The notes under the pieces: model-generated | The model's database searches: none | What the model saw: only the letters and a program-made list of their open reading frames with translations | What the model was told of the DNA's origin: nothing | Made by a program: the position numbers and the translations under genes | Assembly: GCA_034429695.1 (NCBI GenBank) | Contig: DAOUGC010000095.1 | Span: forward strand, 1-17,778 | Direction of reading: 5' to 3' | DNA: 17,778 nucleotides | From: DAOUGC01 sp034429695 | Lineage (GTDB): Bacteria > Chloroflexota > Anaerolineae > Anaerolineales > Anaerolineaceae | Part shown: one piece after another, positions 7,881 through 14,262 of the stretch | Numbering within the stretch: position 1 is the first letter of the stretch | Layout: every line of letters begins with the position of its first letter

Positions 7881-9218
7881 ATGAAGAAAAAATCCTTTTA
7901 TCTGGTATCCCTTGGCTGTGCGAAAAACACCGTTGATTCTGACTCCATGGCCCGTTTGTTGTTGGAAGACGGATATGTTTTTGTGGACAAACCTTCACAG
8001 GCAGAAGTCTTAATCGTCAATACCTGCGGATTTATTCAGCCTGCCGTGGATGAATCCATTGAGACCCTGCAGGAACTGGCTGATCGCAAGAAACCCGGGC
8101 AAACCCTGATCGCAGCCGGTTGCCTGACTCAACGCTTTGGTGATCAGGTGGCACGTGAAGTCAGCGGATTGGACGGCATCATGGGCACGCGGCGCTGGAT
8201 GGACATTCTGGAAGTCATCAAAAATATCCGGCAGAACAACGCACCCACACCGGTTTACCACATCCCCGATGAAGCCACGGTTGTCGGCAGTGACGAACAT
8301 GGCGTGATGCGCGCCACAGTACAGGGCGGGTCTGCCTATCTCAAGATTGCCGATGGTTGCCGCCGCCCATGTGCTTTTTGCACCATTCCCTTAATCAAAG
8401 GCACGCTGGTCAGCCGGCCTGTTGACCTTGTCATCCAGCAGGCACGTTCACTCCAATCCATGGGTGTGCAGGAGATCATCCTGATTGCGCAGGATACCAC
8501 CGATTACGGCCACGATCTGGGTCTGAAAGACGGCCTTGCCCACCTGCTTGAAAAATTGTTGCCCGAAATTCCCGACGTTCCGTGGGTGCGCATCCTGTAT
8601 GCCTACCCGGGTTACGTCACCGAGCGCCTGATTGACGTGATGGCAGGGCATCCACAAGTGCTTCCTTATCTGGATATCCCCCTGCAGCATGCCCACCCGC
8701 AGGTGCTGAAAGCCATGCGACGTCCCGTAAATATCGATTGGGTCAACCAGACCCTGGCAAAAATGCGCTCAGCCATGCCTGACCTGGCATTACGCACCAC
8801 ATTCATCGTGGGTTATCCAGGCGAAACCGAAACGGAATTCCAGTCGCTGCTCGATTTCATTGGTGAGATTCGCTTCGACCGTGTGGGTGTTTTTCCCTAT
8901 TCCTTTGAGCATGGCGCCCCGGGGGAAGCCCTTGGAGATCCAGTATCCGGGGAAGAAAAAGCCGCCCGTCTGGAACGCTTGATGTTGATGCAACAGGACA
9001 TCAGTCTTGAACTTAATCAGCAACTGGTGGGAAAACGCTTGCAAATGCTGGTGGAAGGGTATAACGACGGCGTAACCATTGGCCGCACCTATCGGGATGC
9101 ACCCGAGATTGACGGTCTTGTTTTTGCAGAAGGACGGGCTCCGACCGGCAAAATTGTCAATATCCAGATCACCGGCGCCATGATCCATGATCTCACCGGT
9201 GTGATCCTGCCGGATTAG
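7881..9218 (+). CDS. rimO: Ribosomal protein S12 methylthiotransferase RimO
   Basis: A 445-residue radical-SAM methylthiotransferase that adds a methylthio group to the conserved Asp of ribosomal protein S12. The N-terminal UPF0004 domain supplies the auxiliary [4Fe-4S] cluster cysteines C13 (SLGCAKNTVDSD), C49 (VNTCGF) and C81 (AAGCLTQR). The radical-SAM cluster is C160, C164 and C167 in DGCRRPCAFCTIP. A C-terminal TRAM region begins near QQLVGKRLQMLVEGY. The GCAKNTVDSD and IAQDTTDYG segments favour RimO over MiaB. An in-frame upstream ATG (7812) overlaps rodZ; the ATG at 7881 is used because it gives the family N-terminus. No clear Shine-Dalgarno precedes it, so translation may depend on coupling to the RodZ-like gene ending 10 bases before. 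It ends one base from a convergent gene. Confidence 0.95.
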   Translation: MKKKSFYLVSLGCAKNTVDSDSMARLLLEDGYVFVDKPSQAEVLIVNTCGFIQPAVDESIETLQELADRKKPGQTLIAAGCLTQRFGDQVAREVSGLDGIMGTRRWMDILEVIKNIRQNNAPTPVYHIPDEATVVGSDEHGVMRATVQGGSAYLKIADGCRRPCAFCTIPLIKGTLVSRPVDLVIQQARSLQSMGVQEIILIAQDTTDYGHDLGLKDGLAHLLEKLLPEIPDVPWVRILYAYPGYVTERLIDVMAGHPQVLPYLDIPLQHAHPQVLKAMRRPVNIDWVNQTLAKMRSAMPDLALRTTFIVGYPGETETEFQSLLDFIGEIRFDRVGVFPYSFEHGAPGEALGDPVSGEEKAARLERLMLMQQDISLELNQQLVGKRLQMLVEGYNDGVTIGRTYRDAPEIDGLVFAEGRAPTGKIVNIQITGAMIHDLTGVILPD

Positions 9219-9219
9219 T

Positions 9220-9732
9220 TTACGAAACCCTGGCCCAGGCAGTCAATAGCAAAATCAGAATTGCCATTGCCGTTTGATAAAGCACCACCCGTTTTTGCTC
9301 GATGAATATTCTCTCTTCAAGCGCCCTGTCAGGCGCTTTTTTTATCGCAAGGTGATGTTGTGCCTGTCGAACGGATGGCGTGATCCGCCAACCCATGTAC
9401 ACCCATGAAACCGCCAGCAGCAGGATGACGCCGTGTTTAATAAAAATTGCCAGAGCCCAGGTGTTATTGATCCCCAGGAGTCCTTCGTAAGATGGATGGG
9501 CGCTCATCTGAAACATGCCGGTACCGGTGAGCACCAGCAGGCTGATCCAGCCGGTGCGCTGCAACCACGGAAACCACGCGCCGAAGATTCGGGCAGCATT
9601 ATCGCCAATTGCCTGCATCACCTGTGGCATCAGGAAAATAAAACTGGCCGCCAAACCCCCCAACCAGATTACGGTTGAGAGCATATGCAGCCAGTACAGG
9701 ACAATTAATAAGCCGGTCTCTTGAAGGTTCAT
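9220..9732 (-). CDS. CopD-like four-helix membrane protein
   Basis: A 170-residue integral membrane protein with four predicted helices at about 8-35, 57-75, 92-114 and 150-168. The first helix carries YWLHMLSTVIWLGGLAAS, resembling the H-x-x-x-x-x-x-W-x-G pattern of CopD-like and related heme or copper membrane proteins. A second His is in the third helix (FIKHGVILL). It could be a b-type cytochrome-like or copper-related protein; I do not assign a reaction. The basic loop KKAPDRALEERIF separates helices 3 and 4, and the DNA encoding it doubles as a terminator for the opposite strand. The start codon follows an AGCAGG ribosome-binding site held in a small hairpin loop, 18 bases after the stop of the TPR-like gene, so it ends the ZIP-murJ operon. 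Confidence 0.7.
   Translation of the reverse strand: MNLQETGLLIVLYWLHMLSTVIWLGGLAASFIFLMPQVMQAIGDNAARIFGAWFPWLQRTGWISLLVLTGTGMFQMSAHPSYEGLLGINNTWALAIFIKHGVILLLAVSWVYMGWRITPSVRQAQHHLAIKKAPDRALEERIFIEQKRVVLYQTAMAILILLLTAWARVS
9319..9343 (+). terminator. Intrinsic terminator for rodZ-like/rimO, inside a convergent gene
   Basis: AAGCGCC (9319-9325) pairs with GGCGCTT (9332-9338) across a six-base loop, followed by a run of seven T (9337-9343). It is oriented for plus-strand transcripts, 100 bases after the rimO stop, and lies wholly within the coding sequence of the minus-strand CopD-like gene. No other terminator follows rimO. Confidence 0.8.
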
Positions 9733-9750
9733 GTCGAACCTGCTTTCGAC
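9733..9750 (-). promoter_or_regulatory. Hairpin presenting the ribosome-binding site of the CopD-like gene
   Basis: On the minus strand GTCGAA and TTCGAC form a perfect six-base stem whose six-base loop is AGCAGG, the ribosome-binding site. The stem ends on the base directly before the ATG. The stop of the upstream gene lies directly before the stem, so ribosomes finishing that gene would open it, which suggests translational coupling. Confidence 0.5.
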
Positions 9751-10842
9751 CTAGCCGCCGGGTGATTCAAGTGTCAATGTCGGCGTCGGAGTGGATTCTT
9801 CAACCGGAGGGACAACCTCGGTGGTCTCAATAATAATGGTTTCGAGCGTCATGGTGGGTGTGGGAGCCTCAACGGTGGGCGGCTGGCAGATCAACTGAAC
9901 GGCGGTCGCCGTGGGTGCAAGCTGGTCATCCACGCTGATTGACAGGGCTGTGTTGTACTGATCGCGCGCCTGACAATACTCTCCGGCGGCAAGTAATTGA
10001 TCGCCATACTTTACCGAGGCATAGCGGAAGCGCTCCAGCGCTGTCCAACCGTCACCATCCCGCAGGTTTGGCAGGGAAGCATAAATATCAGCAAAATAGG
10101 TAACCACGCGCTGCCAGTCCACTTCCCAGAAGCTGGCGCCTGTCAAATAATGGCGCGCCGACGAACGGTATCCTTCTGCCTCACGATCCAACGGTGCAAA
10201 AGTCTCGCTGAGCGAGAGGTCATAGATGCCCTCTTCAAGGTTGCCCGCTGCGATCTGATTAATGCCGCGGCCCCGCAGAGCAATATAATACATGCCATTC
10301 ACATCCAATGCGCGGTAACCAATGTCTTCCTGGCGCAGGGCGTCCAGGGTGATTAATGTACTCACCCAGTCCTTGGCGACGTAATACTGCCACGCCACAT
10401 TAAACAATTCTTCTGCGCCGCGCAAATCAGGCGTCGCCGTCATCTGTGGTGTGGGTGTCGGAGCCGTGGTGGGGGTAATCACCACAGCACTCTTCATCAT
10501 CACCTCGGTCAACTTCTCCATCACGCCTGGAAAGTCAGGATCGATTTCAATTACATATTCAAATCGTTGTCGGGCAGAATTCCACCGCTGGAACTCCATG
10601 TCAATGATACCAAGCTGATATTGCTCGGTCGCCAGAATGGCAACCTGTTCATTTTCCAGCCGAATTCGGTCCTGCACAGCAAATGAATATCCAACGAATG
10701 ACCCGATTGCGCCCAGCACAAGCATGGCGGCAATGCCCAGCAACACAGTCAGCCAGCGTTTGGGCTTGCGGGGTTGGGGCTCGGTATCGGGGTCGGGTTG
10801 CACACGAATGGGAGATGTATCGCCAATGTTCTCGTTTGACAT
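9751..10842 (-). CDS. Membrane-anchored TPR-like protein with Thr/Pro linkers
   Basis: A 363-residue protein of unknown function. The first 29 residues are hydrophilic and Pro-rich. One transmembrane helix lies at about 30-55 (WLTVLLGIAAMLVLGAIGSF), followed by an outside domain. There, helical pairs such as EQYQLGIIDMEFQRWNSARQ with FEYVIEIDPDFP (about 73-105) read as a TPR unit. More tetratricopeptide-like helices occur between about 140 and 330 (for example LFNVAWQYYVAKDWVSTLIT). Linkers TAPTPTPQ (about 126-133) and a C-terminal Thr/Pro/Glu tail separate the parts, a style common in Chloroflexota surface proteins. A 22-codon upstream extension overlaps murJ and starts with an unlikely Cys-rich stretch, so the ATG at 10842 is preferred. 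It probably forms a scaffold at the cell surface; that is inference. Confidence 0.75.
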   Translation of the reverse strand: MSNENIGDTSPIRVQPDPDTEPQPRKPKRWLTVLLGIAAMLVLGAIGSFVGYSFAVQDRIRLENEQVAILATEQYQLGIIDMEFQRWNSARQRFEYVIEIDPDFPGVMEKLTEVMMKSAVVITPTTAPTPTPQMTATPDLRGAEELFNVAWQYYVAKDWVSTLITLDALRQEDIGYRALDVNGMYYIALRGRGINQIAAGNLEEGIYDLSLSETFAPLDREAEGYRSSARHYLTGASFWEVDWQRVVTYFADIYASLPNLRDGDGWTALERFRYASVKYGDQLLAAGEYCQARDQYNTALSISVDDQLAPTATAVQLICQPPTVEAPTPTMTLETIIIETTEVVPPVEESTPTPTLTLESPGG

Positions 10843-10849
10843 GGTTGCA

Positions 10850-10855
10850 ATTATA
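10850..10855 (-). promoter_or_regulatory. Perfect -10 box for a possible leaderless TPR-like transcript
   Basis: TATAAT on the minus strand lies seven bases before the ATG at 10842, so transcription would begin at or one base before the start codon. The best Shine-Dalgarno-like string, GGAG, is too far away (about 14 bases) to serve. No recognisable -35 is seen. The site lies just beyond the end of murJ and would give the last two genes of the operon a second start. Confidence 0.5.
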
Positions 10856-10870
10856 CTCCAGAAAAAATCC

Positions 10871-12412
10871 TTACAGCCGCGCAAGCAGACGCAGGTCTTT
10901 CCACACAAATGGCAGCGCGGTTATCGTCCCCAGACCCATGGCAAGCAGGCCTGAGATTAATGCGGGTGAAAAACCAACAAACCGGTTGAACAGCAGGATC
11001 ACCCCACCGGCTGCGAATGCACCAAGAAAACCTTTTAGCAGGGATGGGGTAACCACAAGTTTAATCGAACGGCGGTATGCCAGGAAGAGCAACAGGAACA
11101 ATGACTGCAGGGTATAGGCCACCGAATCAGTCAGGCTGATGCCCGCCGCACCCAGCCACCGATACAATTGCGTGCCCACCAGCAAATAGACCAGGATGTT
11201 AAGGATACCGCCCAACAGCGGGGTGAGTGCATCCTGACGGGCATAGAAGGAACGTGCAGCAACCTCAAGCAGGCAATGACCAACCAACCCGACCAGAAAC
11301 CCTCGCGTGGTCCAGAGGAGCAGGTTGGTATCGCCCGCCTCAAAACCAAAGGCAAATTGTAACAGGGGTTGCAATCCGGCTCCGATGATCACCGCGACCG
11401 GCAGCGTGATCACCAGTAACACCTTGATTGCCCGCTCAACGGTGGAGCGAAAAGCCTCCAAATCCGATTTTGAAAAATGCTCTGATAACGTGGGCAGCAA
11501 TGCCGTGCCGATGGCAGTACCGATTAACGTTTCAGGGACCTGCATGATCATCCAGCCGTATGTCAAAGCACTGACCGATCCCTCCTCCAGACGGCTGGCA
11601 AGGTTATCCCGCAAGAGGAAAATCATCTGTACAAAGAAAACCGTCAACATACGCGGGCCCATCAAGCGCAGCACTTTCTGCACATCCGGAGTACGCAAAC
11701 CCAGTTTGGGAACCCAGTGGAATTGGTATTTGATCAACCCTGGAATTTGAATTCCAAGGTGCATGAGCGCTCCGGCAATGACACCCACCACCAGTCCTTC
11801 CACGCCCATGCCCAATGCCGGTAAAGTGATGGGGCCGATCTGATATCCCTGCTCGGGAGACAGGATTAATGCCCCCAATATCTGGCCAAAGTTGTAAAAG
11901 ATGGGCGCCATGGCGGGCAACAGAAAATGCTGATTGGCCTGCAGGCCAGCCATTACGAGACCACTGATGGAAAAGATCAAGGTGGCCACCAGATTCAGGC
12001 GCATCAGCGTGATCACCAGTTCCTGCTGCTGCGGCCCAAAACCTGGAGCGATTCCAACCTCCCACCCAACCAGCGAACGCGCCAGAAAGAATACCACCAC
12101 CGAAAGCAGGGCGGTAACAATGAACACCAGATTGACTATCTTAGAGAACAGGTCCCATGCAGCGCGGCGACCATCCCTGGTCAACACTTCGGTTAATATC
12201 GGAATGAAAGCCAGCGCAAGTGCGCCACCGGAAATCAGCGCGTAAAGCATGTCAGGCAGGTTGTTGGCGACATTGAAAGCATCCAGTTCGCTGGATAGCC
12301 CAAATTGCCGCGCGATAATCACCTGGCGAAGAATGGCGACTCCCTTGTCCAGGCCAAAGAACACTGCAAGCAACAAGGAAGCACGGGTTAAGTGCGAGGT
12401 TTTAATACGCAT
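10871..12412 (-). CDS. murJ: Lipid II flippase MurJ (MviN)
   Basis: A 513-residue polytopic membrane protein of the MOP superfamily with about 14 helices, the usual MurJ length. It moves lipid II across the cytoplasmic membrane for peptidoglycan synthesis. The N-terminal signature runs ILRQVIIARQFGLSSELDAF (about 27-46), including the conserved Arg and Asp, then NNLPDMLYALISGGALALAF and IPILTE. Later, LPTLSEHFSKSD and AARSFYARQDALTPL match the second half of the family. It begins four bases after the ZIP transporter stop, so the two are cotranscribed. A peptidoglycan role suggests that this bacterium makes a wall. Confidence 0.94.
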   Translation of the reverse strand: MRIKTSHLTRASLLLAVFFGLDKGVAILRQVIIARQFGLSSELDAFNVANNLPDMLYALISGGALALAFIPILTEVLTRDGRRAAWDLFSKIVNLVFIVTALLSVVVFFLARSLVGWEVGIAPGFGPQQQELVITLMRLNLVATLIFSISGLVMAGLQANQHFLLPAMAPIFYNFGQILGALILSPEQGYQIGPITLPALGMGVEGLVVGVIAGALMHLGIQIPGLIKYQFHWVPKLGLRTPDVQKVLRLMGPRMLTVFFVQMIFLLRDNLASRLEEGSVSALTYGWMIMQVPETLIGTAIGTALLPTLSEHFSKSDLEAFRSTVERAIKVLLVITLPVAVIIGAGLQPLLQFAFGFEAGDTNLLLWTTRGFLVGLVGHCLLEVAARSFYARQDALTPLLGGILNILVYLLVGTQLYRWLGAAGISLTDSVAYTLQSLFLLLFLAYRRSIKLVVTPSLLKGFLGAFAAGGVILLFNRFVGFSPALISGLLAMGLGTITALPFVWKDLRLLARL

Positions 12413-12416
12413 GAAA

Positions 12417-13226
12417 TTATCCCAATGCTACATCGAGGATCATCATCAGCGTGAAGCCCAAAATCGCCCCCATGGTGGGTAGATCGGAATCGTGTCCATT
12501 TTTGGCTTCAGGGATCAACTCTTCAACCACAACATAGATCATCGCTCCGGCTGCAAAAGCCAGGGCGTACGGCAGCAATGGCTTAATCAACAACACAGCA
12601 GCCGCCCCAATCACACCGGCAATTGGCTCAACAATCCCACTGGCCTGTCCCATCAAGAATGAACGGGCAGGTGAAAGCCCTTCGCGACGCAGCGGAGCGG
12701 CAACTGCCAGCCCCTCAGGAAAATTTTGCAACCCAATACCCAAGGCAAGCGCCACAGCGCCAGCCAGCCCGGCTTCAGGTATTCCTGCAGCAGCCGCGCC
12801 AAACGCAACACCCACTGCCAGCCCCTCAGGAAAGTTGTGCAGGGTGATGGCAAGTACCAGCAATACCGACCGTTTCCACTGGGTGTGGATACCCTCGGTG
12901 TTGTTTTGAAACCCGATGTGCATATGCGGCAGGGTTTTATCCACCCCCCACAAGAATAACCCACCAAGAACAAAACCAATTGCGGCGGCCATCCAGCCGT
13001 TCTGACCGTTCGATTCAGCCATATCAATTGCCGGAGCCAACAGCGACCAGAAACTGGCAGCGATCATCACCCCGGAGGCAAACCCAAGCATGGCTGTCAG
13101 CATTTTTCGATTAACTTCGCGTGTTAAGAAAACCCCTGCTGCTCCAAGCGCCGTTAGTCCCCATGTAAACAGGGTGGCAAACAACGCCTGAACAATCGGA
13201 TGGAAATTGGCAAGAAATGCTGTCAT
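12417..13226 (-). CDS. ZIP family divalent metal transporter
   Basis: A 269-residue ZIP transporter, expected to import zinc or related divalent metals into the cytoplasm. Eight helices fit the hydrophobicity. The two metal-binding motifs are intact: HNFPEGLAVG in helix 4 (130-139, with H130, N131, E134) and QNFPEGLAVA in helix 5 (167-176, with Q167, N168, E171). VVEELIPEA (233-241) is in the following helix. The second motif has Gln where many relatives have His, as in part of the ZupT/GufA group. The His-containing loop between helices 3 and 4 (LPHMHIGFQ) is short. It heads the murJ operon with a gap of four bases. An AGCAGG ribosome-binding site precedes the ATG; no convincing promoter of its own is visible in the 69 bases to the divergent rsmI-like gene. 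Confidence 0.92.
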   Translation of the reverse strand: MTAFLANFHPIVQALFATLFTWGLTALGAAGVFLTREVNRKMLTAMLGFASGVMIAASFWSLLAPAIDMAESNGQNGWMAAAIGFVLGGLFLWGVDKTLPHMHIGFQNNTEGIHTQWKRSVLLVLAITLHNFPEGLAVGVAFGAAAAGIPEAGLAGAVALALGIGLQNFPEGLAVAAPLRREGLSPARSFLMGQASGIVEPIAGVIGAAAVLLIKPLLPYALAFAAGAMIYVVVEELIPEAKNGHDSDLPTMGAILGFTLMMILDVALG

Positions 13227-13280
13227 GGTAACCTGCTATCTCGATGTAAAAATCCCAAGAAAAAATCCTGCTCGTTCGAT

Positions 13281-13286
13281 TATAAT
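13281..13286 (+). promoter_or_regulatory. Perfect -10 box for a near-leaderless rsmI-like transcript
   Basis: TATAAT lies nine bases before the ATG at 13296, leaving a leader of at most about three bases. No Shine-Dalgarno sequence and no good -35 are present. The box is part of ATTATAAT, which reads as a -10 on the minus strand too, so it may also start the divergent ZIP-murJ operon. Confidence 0.5.
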
Positions 13287-13295
13287 GCACAAATC

Positions 13296-13994
13296 ATGCG
13301 AAATCCCGGCATCCTGTACGTTGTTTCAGTCCCCATTGGCAACCCCGGTGATATCACCCTGCGGGCAATGGAAACTTTGCAGACCGTGGATGTGGTTGTG
13401 GTGGAAGACATGCGCACAGGCACCACCCTCTTTAAACGCATAAACGTTACCCCAAAATCAATTGTGGTTCTTAATGAACACAATGAAAAAGAACAATCCC
13501 CCGATCTGGCTCTGCGCATGGTTAACGGCGAGAGCTTCGCCCTGACCACCGATTGCGGCACCCCCGTATTCTCTGATCCGGGTCACGGGCTGATCCGGGA
13601 AGCCATCAACATGGGCATCCGCATATCGCCCATCCCGGGCGCATCCTCCTTGATGAGCGCCCTGTCTGTGCTGGATTTCCAACCAGAACAATTTTTCTTC
13701 GCAGGCTTTCTCCCGCGCGTCCCCGACCAACGCCGCAAGGCATTGATGGACCTCAAAAACATGCGAGTTCCCATCATCCTGATGGACACACCCTACCGGC
13801 TCGCATCCCTGCTGGAAGATGTGGCAAAGGTCTTCGGCAAGGGTCTCAACGTCACTCTTGCATGTGATCTGACCCAACCATCTGAAATCATCTTCCGCGG
13901 CGCAATCGGGGACGTGCAGAGACAGGTGCAAAGCAGGAAAGCCGAGTTTATCCTGGTCCTTCAACTCAACCCGGCTCATTCTGGCCGTCGTTAA
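13296..13994 (+). CDS. rsmI: RsmI-type 16S rRNA 2'-O-methyltransferase, short form
   Basis: A 232-residue SAM-dependent enzyme of the tetrapyrrole-methylase fold. RsmI methylates the ribose of C1402 in 16S rRNA. Motifs in order: ILYVVSVPIGNPGDITLRAM (6-25), VVVEDMR (34-40), VVLNEHNE (57-64), LTTDCGTPVFSDPG (83-96), PIPGASSLMSALSVL (112-126) and FFFAGFLPR (133-141). Two usually strict motifs differ: EDTR is EDMR and DAGTP is DCGTP. Typical RsmI has about 280 residues with a small C-terminal helical domain; this protein ends at the catalytic domain, and no frame after the stop restores that domain. The ATG at 13296 gives the family N-terminus, so the 32-codon upstream extension is rejected. It may be a true RsmI or a diverged paralog. 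Confidence 0.85.
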   Translation: MRNPGILYVVSVPIGNPGDITLRAMETLQTVDVVVVEDMRTGTTLFKRINVTPKSIVVLNEHNEKEQSPDLALRMVNGESFALTTDCGTPVFSDPGHGLIREAINMGIRISPIPGASSLMSALSVLDFQPEQFFFAGFLPRVPDQRRKALMDLKNMRVPIILMDTPYRLASLLEDVAKVFGKGLNVTLACDLTQPSEIIFRGAIGDVQRQVQSRKAEFILVLQLNPAHSGRR

Positions 13995-14262
13995 TCGTTC
14001 ATCCCCCACGACCAATCCCCATCCAAATCTGCGGTGATGACCTCTCATTTCCGGGGATTTTGGCTGTCATCATCGGGATCCATTGGAAAGAAGATGACCC
14101 GATGATGGACAGCGCTCCAGCCAGGAACAACGCCGGCATGTAGCTGCTCCATTCAACCTTTGCCACACCCAACAACGGGCAGCCAGGCATTAGGATCCTG
14201 CTCCCTGGGTGTATCCACATGGATTAACCGCAGAACCAAATGCGTCTGGCTCCAGAATCCCT
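13995..14262 (+). other. Intergenic region between convergent rsmI-like and lacZ genes
   Basis: No convincing gene is present. Short open stretches exist on both strands, for instance minus 13999-14220 and a plus-strand frame from about 13991 to an early TAG near 14143. Both look partly coding but share one segment and lack a start site or recognisable family. The region is dominated by a large hairpin at 14063-14113. Confidence 0.6.
14063..14113. repeat. Large hairpin (inverted repeat) without T-run
   Basis: CATCATCGGG (14068-14077) pairs perfectly with CCCGATGATG (14098-14107). After a single bulged G, GCTGT (14063-14067) pairs with ACAGC (14109-14113), giving 15 pairs around a 20-base loop. 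Neither side is followed by a T-run, so it is not a standard intrinsic terminator, though it lies between two convergent genes. Confidence 0.75.

Noticed and set aside
9171..9205. Inverted repeat CACCGG/CCGGTG near the end of rimO as a terminator for the convergent operon
   Set aside because: Only six pairs with a long loop, and no T-run follows on the minus strand.
13999..14220. Possible small minus-strand membrane protein (73 codons) after lacZ
   Set aside because: It contains the large hairpin, has an unlikely N-terminus and no ribosome-binding site, and competing frames look equally coding-like. Not enough to call a gene.
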